Notes: generated by a model not told the origin, from the letters alone. A stretch of 64,000 nt of DNA from Mytilus galloprovincialis (GCF_965363235.1 NC_134839.1:60851560-60915559), one strand, 5' to 3'; shown: positions 23,201 through 35,035, numbered from the stretch's first letter. Numbers and translations are program-made.

Positions 23201-26200
23201 ATTTTGCAAAATACGTTACAAAATGTGCATCCATCAAATCTTTCAAATACACTTACTGATTGAAACAAATTTGGTGTAGTTGTATAAACAGCAGTGTATA
23301 AAACTGTATTATTTTACTGATGTCTAAAGATGGATGCTTTGTTAACAAGATGAAGATACTGTATTTTTCAGATTGACAACAACGTCATTTGTTCCAACAA
23401 AACGTAAAGAAAATAGCGTGCACATTTAGCTTCAAATTATCATAGTCGTCTGTGACAAATAAATTAATATCAAGCTTTAATATACAATTAAAAGGTCATT
23501 GCATGAATACTAGTAAATTTTTCCTCGTAGTGAATATATGTGAAAATAAACTCGGCATATATACCAGGATTAGAATTTTGGTGCCAGACACAGTTTCGTC
23601 TGTAAAAGATTCATCGGTGACGCAAGATCGTGCAATAGAAAAATCTACAGGGATATTAACCTTTATCCGTGCTGTAACCCTATATTGATATATGCATCTA
23701 ACAATTATACTTACAACTGGTCATTGGTCCTAACATTACTAAGTTTTAACTGTGTCAGTCCATAATGTTGTTTTATAGGTTCTCCACTGAAGAAAAAAGG
23801 GAGTATTTTTAAAACAGAGATGCATAGAATATGGCATATATATGAAGAACTAGTAAATCGAATCCTGCATTCTAACTAAATACTACATGCCGCTTTGTTA
23901 ATATACGTAGGCGAACAAATACAACTATGTGTCGATGGTCATTTTTTATATTTCGAATGTATTTCCGGTCTTGTTACTTGACAAACTATCTCAAAAGAAA
24001 AATAAATCTTTCATTTATATGTATCAATTTTATTATTTATTCTTCCGCGATGCTTGGTTAAGTTTACTTTAAATCGCACCCCAGACTTCAGAATCAACTT
24101 ATTCGTAGTGCCGCTGATAACATTTTGAAAAGAATCCAAGGTTCAAACTTTGTCAACAAAAAAGGCTCAATATAACGAAAATTAGCAAAAGTTACAAAGT
24201 CAATAGATCATGACTGAAGGGGCAAGGGGCAAATAATCTCAATGATGCACCAATCCTGACAAAAACAGCATACCAAATTTCATAAACCCATCGGTAGCGG
24301 TTTCCCTTAAACTGACGTAATCACAATCTTGTACAGTGTTGCCACTCGGCCGCAGACAGGAAAAGTATGCATAAGCTGAGTCTGGCCTCCGAGACTTCGC
24401 CCAGGGAAGACAAATAGTAAATATGAATGATGAACTGGGGGCATTAGAAGTGTAGTGCTTCAAAATAGTGACCTAAAAAAAAAATCAGATAACAAGATCG
24501 ATTTAATTTTTAACATACTCGATGTGATTTATTGTTTTAGGCGTAACTAGATACATACCAAATAAATATTTAATCAGTTTAATAGATCGAAATTAGGATT
24601 AAACAAACAATTGATATAAAAATATGTCTTTTCTCAGTTGTATTTATTAGGATACGCCAAGATGTGTAAACTTAATAACTTTAAAATAAAAACTCGATAA
24701 CCTGGCAAACAAAACAGACTAGAAAAGCCATCGAAGAAGCCACATGTTGGACTTCTATTTACACGAGTGCAAGAACTCCAACGTTTGTAAGTTCGTGTTT
24801 ATTAAAAAGATCACCGTTTGACATCATAGGCAAATCGTCGCTCAACAGAAAAGTTTTGAATATCATAGATAAAAGATGCATATGCAAGACAACAGAAAAA
24901 ATCTCTAGTAGTATACAAATTAGATTCCGGATAGAAATTACAAACACATCAAAATGCTATTGAAATTTACATGACATCTCTGATAAAACTATTTTTTGGC
25001 AAAATGATACTTCTATACATAACATAAATTTGACATCAACCTACAAGTACAAGCACAGTCAGTAGGGATCAAGCCCACATCTGCTCCATTGTCTTATAGA
25101 AAGGTAGAAACCTACGACAATAATGCACAATATGTGTTTCCTTAAGCAGTGTACACCTTTGTGCATATTTACAGTATGTTTTCTTGACTAAAATGCGTCG
25201 TAGGGTAAAACCTCATAAGACATGCCGAGTTCACACGAAACGTGCATAAACCGATACCAAAACCATAGAAAACTCTGTAACAGGGACATACAACTTCAAG
25301 TTAAAGAGTGTTCCTTCAGTATAACATGATGCCACTCATTACTCAAATATCAATACACTATATATACATGCCTAAAGACAATTATGACTGTAATCTCATT
25401 TTTCTATGTCATGTGTACAAGAATCTGGATGTATTCTGTACACTAGCTGTTGAACAAAATCCAAGATTATAAACTAGCATTCGGGTAATTACTTATTTTT
25501 TGGGAGTGGTATAAGGTTTACCAGACTGGTACGTGTTTATTGATACGAGACAGCAATCCCTAAACATAAGATACCCCACAAACCAAAAAACATTAAGATA
25601 CCAATGTGAAAATTCACTTCATATTTTTAAACAGACAAAATTTCCTACAAAACAAACATGGATGAATGCTTTTATTATTAATAATTGAAACAAAAGTTAC
25701 TTAGCATGAAATTAAATATAACTAACGTGCACATGGTTCACCTGTGTTTGAAGAATGGGAATTAATTACATGGTAAAATGAGACGTTACAAGACAGCAAC
25801 CAGACTGAAATTATGTTTTTATTATTTTTATATACGTTAAATCCGAATTTGATTTCATTAAAACTTAAATTGTGGGTGAACGTCATTATAAAACTTTAAT
25901 TTTTAGCTTTAATGTCAATAACATCTTAATCTTAATCTGTTCATGTTCGCCACAGAACAACATCTTAGGACAATAATCCAGAATGAGTCACATTGCACTG
26001 AAAACCCTGGACTCCTTAATTTGTGTTCGATTGCCACAAACTAAAATTTCTTACAAAGGAAATCTACATGAATATATGAGGACTCAGCTTAATGAAGCTG
26101 ATAAATTTCGTATCCACTAGATAGTCTAAATCTCGGATAATTCTGGGGTGGGTGGTGCGATAATGAAAAAATAGTGACTTCGTTTTCTTTCTTTTATACC

Positions 26201-27219
26201 ACACAAATGCCAAATTTCATTTTGCTTTACACACTGAACAGCAAAGATGTGTATACCCTATTGAAATTTTTTTTCCCTGAGCAATAATTAAGAGCCAACA
26301 ACCAAGAGATGATGGGAAAACTGTTTTTCGTAATATTTGTATGACAATCAACGCTAAATTACTGTGTTAATAAAAGGAGATTTTTTTGTGAACGTACATT
26401 AGCAGTAAAAGGGTCCATTTTTGATTGAACACACAGCGTAAATCTGAGAAATATATATGTGCAGTTTCGTCCAAAGAAATCTTTATCTATAGGGGAAATG
26501 TGGACCCTACAACCACAAAATGATGAACAAGCAAAACTACTTGGTTCCCTTTTAATACAATCACTAGGTCTGACGACAGGAGGCATTTGAGTTTCATTAG
26601 TATCAAATACCTATGGTGTCTATGTAGACTGTACATGTATGTAATGTGCATGTTACATTGTTTTGTTGTTATCTGCATATGCAATTAGTCCTTAAGTGGG
26701 CGTGATATTGGATATAGAATTGTGAAAGACAGATTGGTGTGGCTTTTAAAATAATACTTTACGGAAAAATTTAATGTCGACTAGAGTGACTAAGTTAGTG
26801 TTTTGCTTGAAATGTTCTTAATAAGCCTTGGTTTGTCTCCAATATTAAGGCATTCTTTTAAAAATATGTCTTTCAGATCTGGTTACAACACTTAAAATCA
26901 ATGAAGTATCAGCTTTCGACAGTTGTCTATTATCAGTATAAAACCTTGTGTTATCTTTGATTAGAATCTTAACAAACAAATAAATAAATTAATTTAAGAT
27001 TTAAACTACTAAGTATATCTAAAAACAAGATCTTTAACTTGATTGATCAAACATAAATAAAGATGGTGGAAAAATCGAAACGTGTAAAACTTACGAATAT
27101 TGCCATGTTGGTGGTCCCGGGATATAGACATTCACATCCTCTTTGAACTTTCCCGAGCCCCATTCTTTCGGGACACTAGGATCGTGTTCTTGAGCCCTAA
27201 AAAGCTCCAAAGATGTCAT
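17242..27219 (-). CDS. SPMIP4: Sperm microtubule inner protein 4 (C7orf31) orthologue, complete, 8 coding exons, 820 aa
   Basis: Exons on the minus strand are 27219-27095, 23786-23715, 23064-23035, 22247-22057, 21439-21351, 21108-20848, 20361-20234 and 18808-17242. All introns are GT/AG and all phases agree (2463 bases, 820 codons plus stop). The start ATG at 27219 opens MTSLELFRAQEHDPSVPKEW.

Blocks shared with human C7orf31, as I remember it, are an EHPY motif with FPKFDASED and the AARxEQP run (residues 84-110), a GPxxPxxLDxxExK-type block (228-241), PPRPFEGRI (266-274), and a C-terminal block WEPGSGVPRPQSTLLGIQD through TFSKSAVRSKFH to HNFYG (758-812).

The family product lines the inside of sperm flagellar doublet microtubules. 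Residues 300-750, all in the last exon, are hydrophilic, low in conservation and much longer than in vertebrates. The tail after HNFYG (MSGQILHG) differs from the vertebrate end. A role in sperm or cilia is inferred from the family. Confidence 0.9.
19095..19345 (+). repeat. Dispersed repeat, family F (long copy)
   Basis: Runs from AGCAACACGACGGGTGCC through GTTTTTGGTGGGGTTCGTG and GTCAGTTTATTTTCG to CTTTCGTCCCTC. It shares its 3' half with 10505-10610 and contains a short GTTTGTCT microsatellite near 19230. Confidence 0.65.
19845..20050 (+). repeat. Dispersed repeat, family B
   Basis: Begins AGAAGATGTGGTATGAGTGC and continues CAAGTCACAATTTGCAAAAG, ACTATAGGTCAAAG and GTGTAAAACCATTCAAAC. It matches 62757-62960 and, on the minus strand, 48795-48925. 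Its 5' end is the reverse complement of the 3' end of family A, so the two families share a terminus. Confidence 0.7.
21606..21880 (+). repeat. tRNA-derived SINE, 3'-truncated, with a nested inverted-repeat element
   Basis: The head GGGGCCGAGTGGTCTAAGTA carries an A-box-like segment, and GAGTTCGAACCCCGCTCG near 21830 carries a B-box. Between them sits a 156-bp insertion (21648-21803). It is the same family as the minus-strand SINEs at 33535-33778 and 41862-42101. Only the tRNA-related part and a little of the body remain. It is not a functional tRNA gene because the stem partners do not close. Confidence 0.75.
21648..21803. mobile_element. MITE with CAG-ended terminal inverted repeats, 156 bp
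   Basis: The left end CAGGGGCGGATGCAG and right end CTGGATCCGCCACTG are inverted copies. It is flanked on both sides by TAGTC, a 5-base target-site duplication. The interior has poly-G and poly-C runs that pair with each other. It interrupts the SINE at 21606-21880, so it is the younger of the two. It is the same type as 38356-38499, with the same 5-base duplication length as 35036-35999. Confidence 0.8.
22300..22815 (+). repeat. Dispersed mussel repeat, family A (long copy)
   Basis: Lies in the SPMIP4 intron between exons 3 and 4. It has all blocks of the family: CTGCAAGTACTCTCAG near the left end, AAGTACCCGGCCACGTCC, GGGTTGGGATCCC, TTTGAATTGTTTTACATTG, ATGGTGACCTACAGTTG and the GTTGTCCCATTGGCAATC end. 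It is better preserved than 1100-1662. Confidence 0.8.
23787..27094 (-). other. SPMIP4 first intron, no feature recognised
   Basis: A 3.3-kb intron with AT-rich sequence. Several frames of 60-75 codons exist on both strands, but none has a recognisable domain or is bounded by sensible splice sites in phase with the gene. Confidence 0.5.
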
Positions 27220-27779
27220 TATCCACAACTGAAATTTACACCCTTCAGTGAAACATACAGTATCCCTTTAGATCGCGTCTCGTTGCTAGGCTTATTGTTA
27301 TGCTAATTAAATATTTAACACAGGTTGTATTTTAAACACCGAAAGCTTCCGAAGTTTTAATACATATATCAGGTGTATTTAATAAGTTTAAATGATCGAT
27401 ATTTGAACAATACCTACGGTGATTTAAACCGAAACAATCCCCTAGAAGCTCATATAAGTCCAAAATATCGTTCCTTATTCTACATGTTGGTCGATCTGTC
27501 AAAATGTTATTTTTTAAAAAGATTTTTGCATTGTTATACATTTATTTTAATTAAATAGTCGTCAATATTTTGGCCGCTAATTTGAACCTATAGGTAATAC
27601 TTACAGTTAAACAAAAACGAGTTTGATGGCAATTTTTTACGATGTGTTTTGTAAATGTTTTTTTTTCTCTCTCGGTTTACATTAAAAATACTCTACTTAT
27701 ATTTATTTGATAAACTCAGTTCTTTCTGTTGAAGTTGCTAGAATTTGTTTAAGGTTAACAATTATATGCTTATATTGTT
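27220..27779. other. Upstream region of SPMIP4
   Basis: Presumed promoter and 5' UTR of the minus-strand SPMIP4 gene. No TATA box or other motif is convincing. Confidence 0.35.
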
Positions 27780-28212
27780 TTTTTTTCCTTTCTTTTGTTA
27801 CCTCTTCTGACATCAGACTCAGACTTCTCTTGAACTGAATTTTACTGTGCGTATTGTTATGCCTTTACTTTTCCACATTGGATAGAGGTATAGGGTGAGG
27901 GTTGAGATCTCAAAAAATATGTTTAACCCCGCCCCATTTTTGCGCCTGTCCCAAGTCTGGAGCCTCTGGTCTTTGTTAGTCTTGTATGAATTTTAATTTT
28001 AGTGTATAATTTGGAGTTTAGTATGACGTCCATTATCACTGAACTACAAAATGTAGTATACATATTTGCTTAGGGGCCAGCTGAAGGGCGCCTACGGGTG
28101 CGGGAGTTTCCCGCTGCATTGAAGACCTATTGGTGACCTTCTGCTGTTGTCTGTTCTATGGTCGGGTTGTCTCTTTGACACATTCCCCATTTCCATTCTC
28201 AATTTTATTAGT
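27780..28212 (+). mobile_element. 5'-truncated retroelement tail (same family as 6230-7707)
   Basis: Aligns along its length to 7270-7707: TTTTACTGTGCGTATTGTTATG, split here as TTTTACTGTGCGTATTG and GTTATG, then GTTTAACCCCGCC, AGGGGCCAGCTGA, GACCTTCTGCTGTTG and the common end CATTCTCAATTTTA. No coding sequence remains. Truncation on the 5' side with a shared 3' end fits LINE- or Penelope-type integration. Confidence 0.75.
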
Positions 28213-28734
28213 TGTTTTTTTACAAAGGTTTGGAACATCTATCTCTTCCATTGAATCTGTACATAATATTCACGGCCATGTCGCAGTAATGGACGACTAT
28301 TACACGGGAACGCGAGGCAGACTATATCGGACCTGAATCTATGGTACAAAACAACAAATGTTCTTTCAAGACATACCGTGATATTCGGTCGAAATGAAAT
28401 GAATAATTTAGTCGTGTAGCCGATATCAAAACAAATAATTAGACCTACTTGACGGTAGCACTAAATGTCAAAACGCGACGAATGATATATTACATCTAAA
28501 AGAACTTTAGTTGGCTTTAAGTGTTTTCGTGAATGATATTTTTCACTTTTGAATCAGATTATTTCCTTTTAAAACGTAGTATTACATATATTTTGATAAT
28601 AGAGTGTTTTCTTATTGTAACATTATTTCTATTCATTATGTACTAAGAATTATTTTTTACAAACACGTCATCCATTGGTCACCCATTATCTTGTTTTGCT
28701 AATCCTGTTAATTCTTATTGTATGTTTATTTAGT
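28213..28734. other. Intergenic DNA, no gene seen
   Basis: A locally GC-richer patch at 28275-28330 is the only contrast. No domain or repeat was recognised. Confidence 0.35.
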
Positions 28735-28968
28735 AAGGGTCATTTTATAACCCTATTTCTATTATAAAATTGTAGAAAAAATCTTTTCTTTATTTTGCTG
28801 TTTAAATTTGTTTTTGGAAATTATTAAATATTTCAATACCAAAAACTTTTAAGGTAAGGGTCATTTTATAACCCTATTTCTATTATAAAATAGTAGAAAA
28901 AATCTTTTCTTTATTTTGCTGTTTAAATTTGTTTTTGGAAATTATTAAATATTTCAATACCAAAAAAT
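28735..28968 (+). repeat. Tandem duplication, 121-bp unit, two copies
   Basis: The unit starts AAGGGTCATTTTATAACCC at 28735 and again at 28856. The copies are nearly identical, differing by isolated bases (for example ATTGTAG against ATAGTAG), so the duplication is recent. Confidence 0.85.
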
Positions 28969-29855
28969 CGTTCGCAACAAAAACTAGATTTAAAAGTAAC
29001 ATATATGTACTTTCCATCTAAAATAGTATTGAAACTGGCAATCCCTCCCTCCATTCTTTCCAAAAAGGAATTCCAAATTGTAAGTACAACAACTGAGACG
29101 TCATAAACCATTTCAATTTTCTTTTCTTTTTACACAACACTTGACTTCAAAAACTATAAAAACATAATTTAATTATTAAACCAACGCACATGTCAAAGAT
29201 CAAACTCCTAGTTAAGTGTTTTAGGAGAAACACGTTAAATATAGAACAAAACATATCAAAACAAAATTTGATGGTCAATAAACTTTTATGTTGTAATTTT
29301 GTACTAAAGAAATACCTAAAATGTCAAAACTCTAACTTAATAATTAACTTTACAATGTAACTAAACTTTAATAGGTGCAAACCATAGTTTATTTCAAACC
29401 AAAAGCAATACAGTTTATAGCCAAAAAGTATCGAAGTGGAAAACACTGATACAAAATTAATTTGTTTTCCACAGAAATTTTATATCAGCACGTATTACAC
29501 CAGTTTAATATATAGGACATTAAGAACGTTAGGCCATTTTGTATTTTCACATTTTTACAAGGACTCTCATGACCATCTCGTAGCGTGTTTTGTTTTATTT
29601 TTACGATGTCTTGCGATCTTAACATTTCTACATTGAATATGTTTTCTTCTGACAGATGTTCTTTGTTTTCAATCAGGTCGAATAGATGAGTGTTTTAAGG
29701 TACATCATACAAACTTCCAACCAATTTCATGAGTATTTTCCTGTGTATATATATGGAAGTTTTTAACGACCTTGACTGGCTATACAGCCCTTGCACGGTC
29801 GGTATTTTTTTTTTTTTTTTTTTTTTGTGCGTTGAAGGCTTGTTGCTTTATAGAC
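28969..29855. other. Intergenic DNA, no gene seen
   Basis: AT-rich sequence ending in a poly-T run near 29806. No coding domain. Confidence 0.35.
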
Positions 29856-30045
29856 ATACCGTTAGTTTTCTCGTTTGAATTGTTTTACATTGTCTTATCG
29901 GGGCCTTTTATAGCTGACTATGCGGTATGGGCTTTGCGCATTGTTGAAGGCCGTACGGTGACCTATAGTTGTTAATGTCTGTGTCATTTTGGTCTTTTGT
30001 GGATAGTTGTCTCATTGGCAATCATACCACATCTTCTTTTTTATA
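29856..30045 (+). repeat. Dispersed mussel repeat, family A (3' part)
   Basis: From CGTTAGTTTTCTCGTTTG through GGCCTTTTATAGCTGACTA and GAAGGCCGTACGGTGACC to the GTTGTCTCATTGGCAATC end and TACCACATCTTC. The upstream half of the family is absent. Confidence 0.8.
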
Positions 30046-30924
30046 TACACCCATATCCGGCTAGCTTTTATGAATATGAAGTTTGACTAGTTCTAGACGC
30101 TGAACCATTTTACTGACAACATGAACCCAAGCTTCCTCTCATCGAGATAGACACAACACCATCGAAGCGGTATGGACTCGTTGTATATAATAAAAGGTAC
30201 AAGATATCAATATGACGAATGATCATCTCATATCATCAGAACATGAAATTCAATTAAAATAAGTTTGCATCTACTTTCAATGTGATCCTTTGTAATATAA
30301 TATTACAAAAGATCACTATATATGTAATCCAGATGTTTTAGTGAACATTTAACCGGAACTTAAAACTCATTCAAAGGCCTAATCACTTTTGTAAGTCAAC
30401 TAAATATTTTTTTAAAAGACCATTATTGAACACGTTACTGATCGATCGTCTGTTGAAGTGCTTTTGTCAGAGGTTATGGACTCTTTCCTTGGATCTAGTG
30501 ACATGCTTTCTTATGAACAAGTCACTGTATTACTCTATGACAGCCCTTGGAAAACACAGACGGCTGTTATTAAGACCATTGCATCGTCGTCCTCCTCATC
30601 TCTTCATTTTGATGATATTAAATGGAACATCAAATGATTATCTGCGGATCATGAATGTCCTCAACTGAACATCATTATATGACCTTCCAGATGCTTATTT
30701 TTTTTTTTACATCTGATTTAACTAATCTTGGACAAACCCGAGATCTCTGAAGCAATCAAAACATATATTTTATGTTTGCGACAAGATGATCATTCATGAA
30801 AAATAAGACCAACTTGGTATACACAATCTAAAATTAAACGATTAAATAGAGCAACTGTTACGATCGGAAACCATCGATATCTTTCATCTCTTATTCGGAA
30901 TGAAAGCTGCAGTGTTATTGTAAG
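30046..30924. other. Intergenic DNA with an unassigned short frame
   Basis: Around 30440-30640 a frame reads SVEVLLSEVMDSFLGSSDM and then LSYEQVTVLLYDSPWKTQTA, on the plus strand. Its composition looks protein-like, but I recognise no family, and it has no clear start or splice sites. It may be a relic of a gene or a transposon. Confidence 0.3.
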
Positions 30925-31830
30925 TGATAAATTTGTCCTGGTAAAATATGTCTGGGCGGACAATCATTACTAGACTAGTATAAAAAGTCCATGGTAACAG
31001 AATTTACTAGTATATTTAGTCCGATGTTAGTAATATATGTCCCCAGACTAATTTTCCTAGGTAATCATGTCCTTTAAAATCATATAATAAATTCAATTAC
31101 ATGTAAAGTTAAACCATGGAAATTTAAATGTTATGTTTTAGTAATGTTTAAGAGTTGCATAGTTATAGTTGATAAAATTCATGTCACAAGACTAATTTTC
31201 CTAGGAAATCATGTCCATGTCATTAATAGTCTTAAGTTAAAATGTCCATGCCCTTAATTTTAAAAGGTGAATATGAATGTAATATGTTTTAATATTGTTA
31301 AAGACAAAACGAAGAAGTTGTGTATCAATCTGTTAAATAAAATTTGTCTCCAGACTAATTTTCCTAGGAAATCATGTCCATGTCATTCATAGTTCTAGGT
31401 TAAAATGTCCATTCCCTTAATTTTAAAAGGTGAATGAATATAAATGTAATATGTGTTTAATATTGTTAAAGAAATGTGTATTAATTTTTTAAATAAAATT
31501 TATGTCCCCAGACTAATTTTCCTCGGGAAATCATGTCTGTGTCATTAGTATTCCTAGGTAAAAATGTCCATGTCTTTTATTATAAAAGGAAAATGTTATA
31601 AGCAATGGGAACTCAATATTCATGTTTTAATTAGGTTATAAAGGAAATGTCATTCCTAGGAAAACAAGTGCTAGACATAATTTACTAGCTATGGACTTAT
31701 TTTCCTAGGAACATTTGTCCTAGGACTTATATTCCTAGTAAAATCATGGACATGGACTTGATTAACTAGGAAAAGAAGTCTGGAGGACAAATTTTACTAC
31801 CGGACCAAATTTACTGTTACATTATTACTT
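30925..31830. repeat. Composite repeat with four ~142-161 bp units carrying CCTAGG
   Basis: The block AGACTAATTTTCCTAGG (one copy with CCTCGG) starts near 31048, 31190, 31351 and 31511. Between copies are GGTTAAAATGTCCAT and CTTAATTTTAAAAGGTG. The outer ends are weakly inverted: AAATTTGTCCTGGTAAAA on the left against the complement of TTTTACTACCGGACCAAATT on the right. It is probably a non-autonomous element with internal tandem repeats. Confidence 0.6.
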
Positions 31831-32274
31831 CTACCTTATTCTTTAATGGCCTTGGTTAAGAAATTAAATCCCATTACTATTATGAATAATTTAAAGACAA
31901 TCTAGTTTTTAAAAAACGATCAATTTCCGAACAACAAATCCCATTGAACTAGCTGTTATATTGTATATAATATATTTTAATCACTCCTCTCGTAGCTGAA
32001 CGTTCTATTAGAAAATAAACAAATTTGCATTATTTTCTGTACACATATTATTAAATAGAATAAGTCGAATTTAAACAAGTACTCCATACCGAGGTCTGAA
32101 AATTGAACATATATTCATCAAGATAATATGCATCTTTGCTAGCAAAGTGTAAGATCCAGTCCCCTCAAAACGAATGGACTAAACGTAACCCTTGGCTAGC
32201 GAAGATGGATAATATGGTACCCCAAGGAAGTATTATATTGTCAATATAATACTTCTATGGTATACCATGTACAA
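31831..32274. other. Intergenic DNA with a short palindrome
   Basis: A 30-base palindrome, GAAGTATTATATTG followed by its inverted copy TCAATATAATACTTC, lies at 32227-32255. Nothing else was recognised. Confidence 0.45.
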
Positions 32275-32740
32275 ACCAGACTGGTAGACAAAGCATAAAA
32301 AGTACTCACCAGGACAAAGCATAAAATGTACACACCATAACAAAGCATAAAATGTACACACCATAACAAAGCATAAAATGTACACATCAGCACAAAGCAT
32401 AAAGTGTACACACCAGAACAAGCATAAAATGTACACGCCATAACATGTACAAACCAGTCAAAGCATAAAATGTACACATCAGGACAAAGTATAAAATTTA
32501 CACACCAGAACAAGGATAAAATGTACACGCCAGAACAAGCATAAAATGTACACACCATAACATGTACAAACCAGTCAAAGCATAAAATGTACACATCAGG
32601 ACAAAGTATAAAATGTACACACCAGGACAAAGTATAAAATGTACACATCAGGACAAAGTATAAAATGTACACATCAGGACAAAGTATAAAATGTACACAC
32701 CATAACAAAGCATAAAATGTACACATCAGAATGAAACACC
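32275..32740. repeat. Minisatellite, ~26-bp unit, about 17 copies
   Basis: The unit is close to AAAGCATAAAATGTACACAC plus CATAAC or CAGGAC. Two longer variants carry ACATGTACAAACCAGTC. The array produces a 183-codon open frame on the minus strand (VYILCF repeats), which is a by-product of the repeat and not a gene. Confidence 0.9.
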
Positions 32741-32990
32741 AGCCTACTGAACAGATAAATTTCAAAAGGGAAAAGTTCATTCCATTTCTCATAAAACATT
32801 TGGGTTTTACAAATTTTTCTGAGAAGTTCTAAATTCCTAGATATACAACTGGACATATTAATGTTTTAGTAAAAACTCAGGTGGATAAATGCATTGGTAT
32901 ATTTAGTTATTGTGTTTTGTTATTCATCAGTTTATTTATTTCACTCCCTGTTTCATCATATTCACTATGAAGTTTGCCAGATACTGATGA
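32741..32990. other. Spacer between two tandem arrays
   Basis: Nothing recognised, apart from CTGTTTCATCATATTCA, which recurs near 34048. Confidence 0.35.
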
Positions 32991-33112
32991 CAGTTCAAAT
33001 ACATGTCACTGCACAATTTCAAATGTAGGACACTACACAATTTTAAATGTAGGTCACTGCAAGAGTTCAAATATAGGTCACTTCACAATTTCAAATATAG
33101 GCCACAGTGCAA
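32991..33112 (+). repeat. Short tandem array, ~24-26 bp unit, about 5 copies
   Basis: The unit resembles TTCAAATGTAGGTCACTGCA followed by CAAT. A single unit with the same left flank (GTTTCATCATATTCA) occurs again at 34045-34115, so this neighbourhood has been duplicated locally. Confidence 0.75.
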
Positions 33113-33534
33113 ATGCATGTCAGCTAGTATTTACATGTAGATTGTCAGTAGGTTAACAGTATTTCTGGTGGAAATGTTAGTAAATTGTATATTTGGCTAA
33201 ATAGACTGAGACTTCATAACACCATTAATCTTTAAAAAAAAAAAAAAAGTGCTTTTTATTGTACAATGTACTGATATATGTTCTTTGATGCATATTATGA
33301 ATGAAAATATAAAGAATCATATCTATTTTTGGAAAATATACAAGATGCTATATCAAATGTTGAGAAACACATGAGAAATATAGGGTGCAAGTTTGTTTTT
33401 ACTTCAATAACAATGAGTTTCCAGAATGGAACAATCACAGGAAATCAATTGGTAGAAGTGTCAAAATAAAGTACAAGACTTATTAAGAGAGAATGAAGGA
33501 AGAGTCACATATGATTCTACTCACAGTAAATTAT

Positions 33535-33778
33535 TTATATTTATTTATATTTTGTGTTTTAATGCCATTTTTAAGCACTGCTTTTTGACTTTATTCTGGC
33601 TGCTAGTTTTTATTAGCAAGAGTGCCAAGAGAGAACCACTAACCTTTGATAAGAAAACTGACAATCCTAGTAAGATTGAGATTGGAGTCGAGTGCACCTG
33701 CATGAGCAGGGTCGAACTCACAACCTCAGTGTTGACTGGCTACTGATTAAAGTAGTAACTACTTAGACGACTGGGTCA
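33535..33778 (-). repeat. tRNA-derived SINE, near full length, minus strand
   Basis: Read on the minus strand, the head GTCGTCTAAGTAGTTACTAC is followed by GAGGTTGTGAGTTCGACCC (B-box), a body TGTCAGTTTTCTTATCAAAGG, and an A/T-rich tail of ATAAATAAAT units. The same family as 21606-21880 and 41862-42101. Confidence 0.75.
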
Positions 33779-35030
33779 CAGTAAACACATAAACGTATAT
33801 ATTATCCAGAACTTTAAGAATGGTGTAGTAGCCCCTTCCTTTCACTCTTTTGTTCATAAGAGGAGTAATAGTAAAATTGGTAAATTCATTTGTAGTTAGT
33901 TGATGAGGTACATCCTTATTGTACCATGAGAGCCTCATGGTCACATTATATGAAAGCCCTGATTGTGACAAAAATGAGATAAATTTATAAACTATTACAC
34001 AGTGTATTTCCTGAGATACCTTTGCTTGATGGGGAAATGTGTTACTGTTTCATCATATTCAATATGATATTTCACTGAGACTAAAAAGAGTTCAAATATA
34101 TGCCACTGCACAATAAGCTACGTGTAGCATAAAATTATGAATGCACCAATGTAAAGAAATTAAAGTTAAATCTATATTTTTGTAGTTCATAACTGCTTAA
34201 TCCTTACTTAATGGACGATTTAAAGCAGAAACAATATTTGTAGTTGGGTTAATTTTATTATTTAAAAAGTCTTTACAGTTTCCTGAAAAAAATTCAGTCA
34301 GTAAAATCTGTTTGGGGAATTTTCATGTAAAAACTGATAAGGTTTGATCTAGCTTTTCTGTACTTTTTATATAGTTCTCTAGTAGTCAAGTGACCCACAA
34401 CCATAAATGGTCTTACCGCCAATATTACTACATGGGATATGTTTGAAGTGTTTTGTTTATTAGATCCACAGTTCTGAGCTTTTATTTAGATTAAGATATA
34501 ATATCTAGGTGATGAACAAATATTTATTTTCAGAATGTATATATTTAAACAAGTATGTATTTATAGTTAATAGAAGTGGAACCAAGTCACTGTCTGTTAT
34601 TTGTTTAAAAGTGAAGATGGTATATGCTAAGTCCATTGTGATAAAAAGAAAGAGGCAATTATATAATTCAAAATGTATAAGAGAAACAGTCAGCTGGACA
34701 ACCATTTTTCTACTGACACTTGTCTATTCAAATGAAAACTTCTTATATTGCTTTTACTATCCCATCAACTGATATCAGCATTTTAACAGTCTTGTAAGAC
34801 CCAATACAAACTATGATAAACAGAGTCATCCTCTCAAGATAGTTAAATTTACAATTGATAATCTATCTTAACTTTGTTCACAACTTTACTGTGGTGAGCC
34901 AATTTGGGTTTGACATATTGAATAAACCCTAGTCTATAGTTGTAGACAGAATGTTGACTATCTCATTGACAGATACCACAAGCCTCATTTTATTCATACA
35001 TATAGGAACATAAAACTGAATCATCTCAGA
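33779..35030. other. Intergenic DNA, no gene seen
   Basis: Apart from the short duplicated segment at 34045-34115, nothing is recognised on either strand. Confidence 0.4.
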
Positions 35031-35035
35031 TCATC

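Noticed and set aside
32241-32792. 183-codon minus-strand open frame rich in VYILCF and CTFYAL repeats
   Set aside because: It is the translation of a ~26-bp minisatellite. The repeat has no stop in this frame, and there are no splice sites, signal peptide or homology.
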